Below, piece after piece: positions 37,473 to 48,700 of a stretch of DNA of 64,000 bases. Positions within the stretch are counted from its first letter, which is position 1. Each line of letters opens with the position of its first letter. The notes under the pieces were generated by a model. That model ran no database searches and was not told the DNA's origin. It was given only the letters and a program-made list of their open reading frames with translations. The position numbers and the translations under genes were made by a program. The stretch lies in the NCBI GenBank assembly GCA_903813345.2, contig CAIIXF020000010.1, positions 12,343,181 to 12,407,180 on the forward strand, in the 5' to 3' direction. The stretch comes from Owenia fusiformis (Eukaryota > Annelida > Polychaeta > Sabellida > Oweniidae).

Positions 37473-39642
37473 TGTGATGAGATTCTGCTTGCTTACGCAA
37501 GGTATATGCAGTGTTCCATTTGAGAATTAAAATCCGCTTTTGATACTGTTTGGGCCAATATGTCAGCAGGATCTTAAGTTATGAACATGTTGTGAAATGA
37601 TTGGTCTAGAATTTCAAGTATCCTGTCATTGTACGTTCAAGACTATAACAAGACACTTTATGAGATAACGAGAAAGGAGAACATTTCTAAAATGGTATAT
37701 AAGCAATTCTTTAGACGGGATTGTCGTGGGAAATGGGGAAATCAATTTGATTGCGTCTTGTAGTAAATACGTGATATACAAATAATATAATAATATGAAA
37801 ATTCACATAATAGATATTAAGTAAAAAAATGAAAGAAGAATCGCCAATAATGGAAGATGTGTTTGAAGAGTGTTTCAAAATGAAAATAAAAGTAATCTTC
37901 ACATGAAAAAGAGTGAATATAAAGTAAGAGTGTATTTGGAATATACAATGTACAGTGTCTACTGAAAATGTGGCTATGTTAAGAGGTGCTCGGATTACAA
38001 TGGTGTTCAGATATATAGGTTTTGATTAATTGTACGAGTTTAAAAGATTATGCAATATACAGATCTGTTCATGTTACATATCTTAATATTTTATTTCGTT
38101 CATTTTCATCAGATTAAAGGAAATTTTGAAAAAAGCGCGCATGATCGAGAGTAAAAGTGAAAATTGCACTTTTTGAAATTACAAAAGGTTTCACATATCA
38201 CATTTTTATAAAATTCGGTAAGACTACAATTATAATGTAGTTTAAACTTTACATGAGGCCTTTAGGGTAATTGTATCCTGGTAGTAAATGGTTCCATGCA
38301 TAGGAGCAACGATTTGATGAGTGTTTAGCTTCAGGACATATGAATTTCGTGATATCAATCTTCTGGAAATTGAGTATTTTACCTCATAATGTTACATAAT
38401 TTTGTTGTATATAATGAATTATATTCAGTATTGGCATTTTGAAATATCTTTGTTGCGCTTTGACCATTGACAAAAACACACAAAAATTGAAAAATTGTAT
38501 TTTTCAAAGAGCAATAACAAAGAATGCCTTGGTGTCTATTGGTTGAGTAAGTTACATATCATAATAAACAAAGATAGTTTGGGATAATTTTGTATCACAA
38601 TTCTGATACTGCGAGATATAAACAAACTCTAGGCATTCCCTTTAAAATTAAGAGCCAATTAATTGCACGTGTCGGTATTTTGTCTACAATTGCCAAATGC
38701 AAACAATGAGATATTTCATAAAGATTATATTTGAAATTCGGGGTAATTGAACAAATCTAACAGCTACATTTAAGCTTTAATATTTTGTTTCACATTATAT
38801 TTTATTGCTTTACTTTATACATGAATAGGCAGGACATGTTCATGAAATATGTACATAATATAAAGATTGATATACAGTTCATTTGTTATCGATTGTCTGT
38901 GATGGGAGCCTTTGCATAAAGTGTCATCTTTTATTGGCTCTTTAGATGTCATGGCATAACATATAAGTCAAGTACAAAAATAAAGCTAGCTACACTACAT
39001 TAAACTATGAAATCATTTTAAAAATACGTACGTAAACGTACATTATATGCAAAAGCATGTTGTTTACATATATTACATAATACTTCGAGTAATGGGATAC
39101 ATCCAGAATAGTCTTCAGGCAAGTTCATGTTTTTGAATGTTTTGTTAATAAAACACCATACTTGTTTTAGACATCGTTTTTGAAGACATTAACATTAAAT
39201 GAATTTTCTATTTATCGGTGCGTTTTGCCAATTAATCACGAAACTGATTCCATTGTCTTTTTCTCCACAAAAGTTACATTATCGTTCATTTTCAGGTTTG
39301 CCTTGGTTCTACATGTCTTCCCAGCTCTATTTGCAGTCTATGCGAACTTAATCTCAATCAGGTAAAGGATTGGCTGTGCTTTTTGTTCTGGAGGCTAAGA
39401 TATTATTGCATGCTGATCAAAATTTATCAGAACTGGATACAATTGTAAACCACACTTCCATTTGTCCTTTCAATTAGTTAAAACGAGTATAATACAGTCA
39501 TATAGTTAGCTTCAGCTTCAGAGGAGTATTGTATTAAACAGTAAAACCAATAAATTGGAACACTATTTAGAGATCGTGGAGATGCTCAACTCACACAGGT
39601 TTTACTTCATCTCAGATTTGTATGATCGTGTCAGATATATTC
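37473..39642. other. Intergenic region between genes A and B
   Basis: This region upstream of gene A and downstream of gene B is AT-rich, with no recognisable exon, RNA gene or well-bounded repeat. A weak match to a block near 55361 (shared GTAAGACTACAAT and TTTACATG words around 38219) suggests an old dispersed repeat. Confidence 0.5.
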
Positions 39643-39754
39643 TTAATAATTCTCTTCACCAAGGTCGTACATGTCATACACATCCTCATTCGAGTAGTCA
39701 TCCGCGGTTATAGTTGTAGACTTAGGGGTTGTAGGTGCAGCAGCTGTTGTTGTC
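39643..39754 (-). other. Gene B terminal exon
   Basis: It encodes TTTAAAPTTPKSTTITADDY, then an acidic Tyr-bearing tail ending DLGEENY and a TAA stop. The Thr/Pro start matches the opening of the acidic A spacers, so this exon is probably a shortened spacer. Confidence 0.8.
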
Positions 39755-42700
39755 CTGAAATTGACAAGGGACCACAATTTAAGATCGTTGATGTATGAAC
39801 AACTGAAAGTGCTCAAAAATGCTGGACACTTTCAGTGAAACTAATCTATTGAACTGTGTACCGTCTGGTGAACTGTCTCAAGAAAATGAACAATAAAAAC
39901 TAAATAAATGTAATATTTTCGGTAATATAAGAAGCCATTTTCATGACACTTCAAAGCAATAACGTTGATAAACAAATAACAAAAACAAGAATGAGTTTTG
40001 TTTGGCGATATTACATAATGCTACATAATATATTTCTAAGTACAAATTGAAATAAATGATTATACCATAACTAATTGACTAACTACCTAAAGATTATATA
40101 ATAAGTGTATATGTAGTTATGTAATTCAAAAAACTTCCTCTGATTTTGAAATGTAGCTATGAATTCTGAGAAAACAAATCTCTGCTTTTGGTTAATCAAC
40201 AACATGCTACTAAATGCTTAGTTACGACAATTCCAAAATAGACCGACGTTAGTTCTTTTTTAACTTACCTCGGTTCATAACTACAACACTTTTTGAAGCT
40301 GAAGAAACAAATCCTCTTTGCGAATGGTCCAACTCTCTTTAGTCTCTTCAAGAAGCCAAATGCATCACTCTTGCAGACTGCTATCCCGTTGGTATTCTTC
40401 TTTCTGGCCTGCATGCGTCCTGCTCTACAACATTTTCTCTTCAGAAGAGGTATTTCTGTAATATAAATTGTTGTTCATTGATTGAAAGACCTGAATAGTA
40501 TTGCATTGTAGATTTACATAGGATACTGTACACAATAGATTCTATGGGTGGCAATTGTGTTTCAACCAGTGATTATTTGCTCTATCAGATATTTCTTGAT
40601 TGTAATTTATCAGAAATTATCATTATATCAGTGTGTGTCAGACTCGACATTATGTCCTATTATGAATTATTGTCATTTCTTGATTAATTGTATCATTCTT
40701 TCAAAATCTTACTTTTTCCTTTACGTCTACGATGTTGTTCTTTCTTATGTTCACGTCCCGTGTCTTTCTGTATTCTCTCTTCTTCCTGTTCGTCATCTGT
40801 GTCATCAGCTTCCAGCTCAGCAACACTTTCCTTTTCTGCCTGCTCTATATCGGCATCACTGATCTCACCTCCGGAGAACTCTATTTCAGAGATTTCATTG
40901 GCAACTTCCTCTAAATCTTCTTCCTGATTAAAAGAAAATGCAACTGTCTACACGGGCTTTAATTAACAAAAGGACTTTTCAAATTGAATAATCTGAATGA
41001 TATGTAATGCTTGAAGAACTGTTGTTGTCTAGTTCATTGAATGCAATTCTTCCTTGGTGGTAATGATGATTATATTATTCACATATAGGTATTTTATATC
41101 AATACACCTTACCTCTGTGGTAGTCTTGTACATTGCCGTTGTGGTAGTGGCTGGTTTAATTGTTGTTGTCGGTAGTCTGTAAAAATAAAATTCAACCATT
41201 TTATTCATGATTCACTATAAGAAGGTTGCCCAGAAACATTACGTGATAAGATATGGTTAAATAATTTGCAATAGTTAGCCTGAAAATCGTTAATTTCAAC
41301 ATTGCAAACAAATTCCCAAATGATGATTTTCTTATCACTAATATGCCAAGTTTATATCATTTTAGTGATTCTTTACATTTATCGGGAAGAAGTTCTAAGT
41401 TTTTTTTAAATAGGATAGAAGGGCCCAAAATTTACAAATGGATAAATAATATTCATGCATCATTTTGGTGATAAAAAACATTATCGAGTTCAAAATAATA
41501 AAGCTTACCTTGGAGGAGAAATTTTGCTGCAGCATTTATTGAATGATACGAAACAGATTCTCTTGGCAATTCCTGCCAACTTTCTGAACTTCATGACAAA
41601 ATGGTTGGCTCTGTTCCTACACACTTCAGTCCTCTTGCTCTTCTTTGCAATGATGAATCCTGCTCTGCAGCAGTAATGCTTCAATACCATTGCTGAAATG
41701 AATATGATTATATAAAGTTGATTTAATCGGAGTGATGGAATATGAATTTTTAGGGAAATGTGATATTGGCCAAGGAGAGTATCATATTACCATGCGCGCA
41801 GAGTCTAGTCATAAACTACGAAGACGAAGCTCTCTTTTAAGAAGTGAAGTCGAACGAATGCAAAGGGTAGTATCATATCAATAGGGCGACAGGATTTTGA
41901 CTTGAATATCAATTCTATTTTCTGCTTATTTCCAAGGAGAACACGTTATTATGGAATGGATACAGTTATATCGTGTCATATTTCCTCACCACCTGAAAGA
42001 TGTTATAATTTTAATTGCGTTATAAGTATTCAACCAAACCTTAATGTTTTAACATGAACCTTTCCAATAAGCAACTTATTAATAAGTAAAGGTTTTTTGA
42101 TTTTTTAAAGCTGACCCTACTCACCTCTCCCTCTTCCTCTTGGGTGGTTTTTATGTTTTCGTATTATGCCTTTTGGTTTCTTCACTTCCTTACTAGAGTC
42201 AACATCATCACTGTCACCATAAGTGGCCCCAACACTCTCATTAAGTTCATCAACTGTGTCATCTTCCGCTTCTTTTAGATCATCTATCGTTAGTTCATCC
42301 TCGGAGAATTCTAGTTCAGCAATTCCACCCATAACAATGTCAATGGAATTATATAATTCTTCCTTGGAGCCTGATAAGGATATTTCTGATGAGGATTCTG
42401 ATGTCGTAGCAGTTGAAGGCATATGAGTAGGAGATGAAGTAGGTGTTGTTGTCCTGAAATTGTCAAGGAATCACTTTAAAAGTGAAAATAGTTGAAACGT
42501 TAACCGAAACGACTCGGGAAATTCTGATACATAGCTAAATGCATTGGTTCACTGAAAGAGTGACCTATTGTACAAGACCAGGCTGAGCAAAGGTACTCTA
42601 ACTAAGTAAGATAGATTTCAATACGTTTTCCAACATGTAGAGGTTTAAAATTGACACGATTGTGTCGTTTTTCTGTTTGCTATTTATGTTGTTTCCTAAA

Positions 42701-45700
42701 CTGGGAAATAGTATTCACACATCATTTGGGTGACCTAAAACTGATAATTAAATATAAAATATCAAAGCTTACTTTGGAGGTGACATTTTACTGCAGCATT
42801 TATTGAATGATATGAAACAAATTCTCCTGGCCATTCCTGCCAACCTTCTGAATTTCATGACAAAATGTTTGGCTCTGTTCCTGCATACTGCGGTTTTGTT
42901 GCTTATCTTTGCTATGATGAATCCTGCTCTACAGCAGAAATTCTTCAATATCTTTGCTGAAATAAACATAAATGTATATAATTATACTGTGTCATATTTC
43001 ATTACCATTTGAAACGTATTACTATTGTTTATAATTGCATTATAAGTCATCAGTTGTTGTTTCTGATTTGTCGATCTTACACTAAATGTTTTAACATGAC
43101 CTTTTCGAATAAGTAGCTTATTGATTTTCTTTTGATCTTTTAAAGTTGATCCTGCTCACCTCTTCCCCTTCCTCTGTATCTTGGGTGGTTTTTATGTTTT
43201 TGTCTCATGCCCGATGGTTTCTTCATGTCCTCAACGAGGTCATCTTCATCGCTGTCAATATCAGTGATCTCGACACTCTCATCAAGTTCATCAACGGTGT
43301 CGTCTTCCGCTTCTTTTAGATCATCTATTGTTAGTTCATCCTCGGAGAATTCTAGTTCATTAATTTCATTCATCACTATGTCAATGGAATTATCTAGTTC
43401 TTCGTTAGAGGCTGATAAGGATATCTCTGGGGAGGATTCTGATGTGGTTCTAGTTGTAGGATTATGGGTAGAAGTTGTAGTAGCTGTTGTTGTCCTGAAA
43501 TTGTCAAGGAAGCACTTTAAGAGTGAAGATATTTGATACATGAAGAACTGAAGCGACTCAAAAAATGCTGATACATAGTTCAATACGCAGGTCATACTGA
43601 AAGTTCGAACTATTTCAAACAGTTGAACAATGAAAACTGAATAAGGAGCTTGACTTTAAAAATATTAGTAGATCCATATTTCCTCAAATTAGATCTGGGG
43701 TCAATTTTTACACTGTACCTAACAATTCTTAGAGAAAATCTCTGCTTTTAGTTCATAACTTTACACAATATCCTAAGTTACAACAATTCCAAAATTACAC
43801 CCACCTAGGTTCATAACTACAACATTTTTTGAAGCTCAAGAAACAAATCCTCTTTGCGAATGGTCCAACTCTCTTTAGTCTCTTCAAGAAGCCAAATGCA
43901 TCACTCTTACAGACTGCTATCTCGGTGATATTCTCTTTTCTAGCCTGCATGCGTCCTGCTCTACAACATTTTCTTTTCAGCATAGGTATTTCTGTAAAAC
44001 AAAATATTGTTCGTTTAGTGAGACCTATATTAAACACTATATTCTAGGATAATATCAGAAACAGTTAATATATGTTTCACTGACATGTACCTTTCAATCA
44101 CTGGGGATTTGTCATGCCATTAAACTTGCTTCCATTCCATCGTTTTTTTATTTTAATTCCCCCAAAATTATCACAACATTAATGTTTGTCTGTTCGACTG
44201 ACACTGTTATGTTAAATGCCATATTTTTAATTATTGTTATTTCTTGATTGAATTGTAATTCTTTCAAACACTTACTTTTTCCTTTACGTCCACAATGGTG
44301 TTCTTTCTTATGTTCACCATTAATTGGTCGTCTCGTATCTTTATGTATTTTTCTCTCTTCCTGATCAGCATCTGTGTCATCAGCTTCTAGCTCAGCAACA
44401 CTTTCCCTTTCTGCCTTCTCTATATCGGCATCACTTATCTCACCTCCGGAGAACTCTATTTCAGAGATTTCATTGGCAACTTCTTCTAAATCTTCTTCCT
44501 AATTAAAAGAAAATGAAACTGTCTAAATGGGCTTTAAAATTTGAAATGTATTTAAAAAAGGCTAATTCGAATTGTGTAATGCTAGAAGGACTGTTCGCTG
44601 AATACAATCCAACCTTGATGGTAATGATTGTAAAACTCATTTGTTCATACGTGAAATGAATTATAGTCTATCTTGTATCAATACACTTTACCTCTGTGGT
44701 AGTCTTGTAGATTGCAGTTGCTGTGTTTGATGGATTAACTGTCATTGTTGTAGGCCTGTGAAAAATAAAATGCAATAATTTTTATCTAAGATTAACTATA
44801 TTGTCGAGAAGCGTCTAGTTTATTGAGAGGCTTTACTTTACATATTACTACACATGATAACTAATGGTTAAATAATCTGTAATGATTAGCCTAATAATGG
44901 TAAAAATTTAACCTTACAAACAGCCTTTCCAAACTGAGAAATAAATTATATCATTTTAGTGACAAAAAATCATCATCAGATTTAAAATACCAAGTCTTAC
45001 TTTGGTGTTGAAATTTTGCTGCAGCATTTATTGAATGATACGAAACAGATTCTCTTGGCCATTCCTGTTAACCTTCGCAACTTCATGTCAAAACCTTTGG
45101 CTCTGTTCTTGCACACTACAGCTCTCTTGCTCTTCTTTGCTGTGATAAATCCTGCTCTGCAGCAGTAATGCTTCAATATCTTTGCTGAAATAAATATTAA
45201 TTAATGTAATTATATATATTATGTCATATTTCCAGAAACATGTTCTTATCGTTCATTTTAATTGCACTTTTTCTTACTCTTGTTTCTGATTTGTCAACTT
45301 ACACTTAAAATGCAACTTTTATTTTTTGATTTTTTTTAATTGAATCTCCTCACCCATTCCTCTTCCTCTTTGTCTTGGGTGGTTATTATGTTTTCGTATG
45401 ATGCCCTGTGGATTTTTCACTTCGTCACTGGAATCCTCATCATCGCTGTCACCATCAGTGACCTCAACACTCTCATCAAGTACATCAACTGTGTCATCTT
45501 CTGCTTCTTTTAAATCATCTATTGTTAGTTCATCCTCGGAGAATTCCAGTTCATCAATATCATCCACCACAACATCAATGGCATTATCAAGTTCTTCGCT
45601 GGAGCCTGATAAGGATATTTCTGATGAGGATTCTGATGTCTTAACAGTCGAGAGCATATGAGTTGGAGATGAAGTAGGTGTTGTTGTCCTGAAATTGTCC

Positions 45701-48700
45701 ATGAATCACTTTAAACGTAAAAATAATTGATACGTGAACTGAAACGACTCTGGAAATTTTGATACGTAGCTAAATGCATTGGTTCTACTGAAAGAGTAAC
45801 CTATTGTACAAGATCAGGCTGAGCAAAGGTACTCTAACTAGGTAAGATAGATTTCAATACTTTTTCCAACATATAGAAGTTTAAAATTGACACAATTGTT
45901 TCGTTTTGGTGTTTGCTATTTATGTTGTTTCCTAAACTGGGAAATAGTATTCACACATTATTTGGGTGACCTAAAACTGATAATTTAATATAAAATATCA
46001 AAGCTTACTTTGGAGGTGACATTTTACTGCAGCATTTATTGAATGATATGAAACAAATTCTCCTGGCCATTCCTGCCAACCTTCTGAACTTCATGACAAA
46101 ATGGTTGGCTCTGTTCCTGCATACTGCGGTTTTGTTGCTTATCTTTGCTATGATGAATCCTGCTCTACAGCAGAAATTCTTCAATATCTTTGCTGAAATA
46201 AACATAAATGTATATAATTATATTTTGTCATATTTCATCACCATTTGAAACGTATTACTATTGTTTATAATTGCATTATAAGTCTTCAGTTATTGTTTCT
46301 GATTTGTCGATCTTACACTTATTTTTTAACATGACCTTTACGAATAAGTAGCTTATTGATTAGTTTTTTTTATTTTTAAAGTTGATCCTGCTCACCTCTT
46401 CCCCTTCCTCTGTATCTTGGGTGGTTTTTATGTTTTTGTCTCATGCCCGATGGTTTCTTCATGTCCTCACTAAGGTCATCTTCATCGCTGTCAATATCAG
46501 TGATCTCGACACTCTCATCAAGCTCATCAACTGTGTCGTCTTCCGCTTCTTTTAGATCATCTATTGTTAGTTCATCCTCTGTGAATTCCAGTTCATCAAT
46601 TTCATTCATCACAATGTCAATGGAATTATCTAGTTCTTCGTTAGAGGCTGATAAGGATATGTCTGGTGAAGATTTTGATGTGGTTCTAGTTGTGGGCTTA
46701 TGGGTAGAAGGTGTAGTAGTTGTTGTTGTCCTGAAATTGTCAAGGAATCACTTTAAGAGTGAAGATATTTGATACATGAAGAACTGAAGCGACTCAAAAA
46801 ATGCTGATACATAGTTCAATAAACAGGTCCTACTGAAAGTTCGAACTATTTCGAACAGTTGAACAATGAAAACTGAATAAGGAGCTCGACTTTAAAAATA
46901 TAAGTATATCCATATTTAATCAAATTAGATCTTGGGTCGATTTCTTCACTGTAGCTAACAATCCTTAAAAAATATCTCTGCTTTTAGTTCATAACTTGAC
47001 ACTTTATCCTAATTTACAACAATTCCAAAATTAGACCCACCTAGGTTCATAACTACAACATTTTTTGAAGCTGAAGAAACAAATCCTCTTTGCGAATGGT
47101 CCAACTCTCTTTAGTCTCTTCAAGAAGCCAAATGCATCACTCTTACAGACTGCTATCTCGGTGGTATTCTCCTTTCTAGCCTGCATGCGTCCTGCTCTAC
47201 AACATTTTCTTTTCAGCATAGGTATTTCTGTAATACAAAATATTGTTCATTGAGTGAGACCTATGTTAAACACTATATTCTAGGATAAAATCAGAAACAG
47301 TTACTATACTTTCACTGATATGTATCTTTCAATCACTTTGGATTTGTTATGCCATTAAACTTGCTAATATTCCATCCTGTTTTTTTATTCTAATTCCTCC
47401 AAAATTATCACAACATTAATGCTTGTCTGTTCGACTGACACTGTTTGTTAAATGCCATATTTTTAATTATTGTTATTTCTTGATTGAATTGTAATTCTTT
47501 CAAACACTTACTTTTTCCTTTACGTCCACGATCGTGTTCTTTCTTATGTACACCCTTAATTGGTCGTCTCGTATCTTTCTGTATTTTTCTCTCTCCCTGT
47601 TCATCATCTGTGTCATCAGCTTCTAGCTCAGCAACACTTTCCCTTTCTGCCTTCTCTATATCGGCATCACTTATCTCACCTCCGGAGAACTCTATTTCAG
47701 AGATTTCATTGGCAACTTCTTCTAAATCTTCTTCCTAATTAAAAGAAAATGAAACTGTCTAAATGGGCTTTAACATTTGAAATGTATTTAAAAAAGGCTA
47801 ATTCAAATTTTGTAATGCTAGAAGGACTGTTCCACTCTAATTAATTCCTGTTGTTGTCTGGCTCGCTGAATACAATCCAACCTTGATGGTAATGATTGTA
47901 AAACTCATTTGTTCATAGGTGAAATGAATTATAGTATATCTTATATTAATACACTTTACCTCTGTGGTAGTCTTGTAGATTGCAGTTGCTGTGTTTGATG
48001 GATTAACTGTTACTGTTGTAGGCCTGTGAAAAATAATATGCAATTATTTTTATCTAAGATTTACTATGGTAAGATTGTCGAAAAGCGTTTAGTTTATTGA
48101 AAGCCTTTACTTTACATATAACTACACATGATAAGAAATGGTTAAGTAATCTGTAATGATTAGCCTAATAATGGTAAAAGTTTACCTTACAAACAACCTT
48201 TCCAAACTGAGAAATAAATTTCACTCCTCTCCATAAGTTTGGCAACCTTAGCTCCCCCATTGAAATTACTTATAAAAATTCAAACGTAAAGAGGCTTTAA
48301 CACGTAGTTCAATGGGGAAGCTAAGGTTGTCAAACTTATGGAGGGGAGTGTATATCATTTCAGTGACAAAAACTCATTATCAGATTTAAAATACCAAGGC
48401 TTACTTTGGTGGTGAAATTTTGCTGCAGCATTTATTGAATGATACGAAACAGATTCTCTTGGCCATTCCTGTTAACCTTCGCAACCTCATGTCAAAACCT
48501 TTGGCTCTGTTCTTGCACACTACAGTTCTCTTGCTCTTCTTTGCTGTGATAAATCCTGCTCTGCAGCAGTAATGCTTCAATATCTTTGCTGAAATAAATA
48601 TTAATGAATGTAATTATATAATGTCATATTTCCCAAAGCATGTTCTTATTGTTCATTTTAATTGCACTTTAAGTTTCTTACTCTTGTTTATGATTTGTCA

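Larger units (their letters stand above)
40269..42453 (-). repeat. Gene B repeat block 3 (exons 22-26, partial and more diverged)
   Basis: It has five exons in the same order (acidic A, type 1, Pro/Thr, acidic B, type 2), then the terminal exon. It has drifted more: the acidic A spacer is 329 bases, acidic B 211, and introns match less well. It is probably the oldest copy. Confidence 0.82.
42773..45688 (-). repeat. Gene B repeat block 2 (exons 15-21)
   Basis: The same seven-exon order as block 1 with identical exon sizes except the first (335, 184, 64, 223, 187, 335, 184 bases). Introns also align, and corresponding points lie 3.23-3.5 kb from block 1. The module exons at 42956-42773 and 46192-46009 differ at one residue by eye. 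Recent unequal crossing-over or local duplication is implied. Confidence 0.88.

Noticed and set aside
37500-37511. CATATA upstream of gene A as a TATA box
   Set aside because: It lies only about 30 bases before the ATG, which would leave almost no leader.
41455-47253. Plus-strand hydrophobic open frames that resemble membrane peptides (41455-41676, 42803-43012, 46039-46248, 47065-47253)
   Set aside because: They are antisense shadows of the six-Cys module exons; Lys/Arg codons reversed give Phe/Leu.
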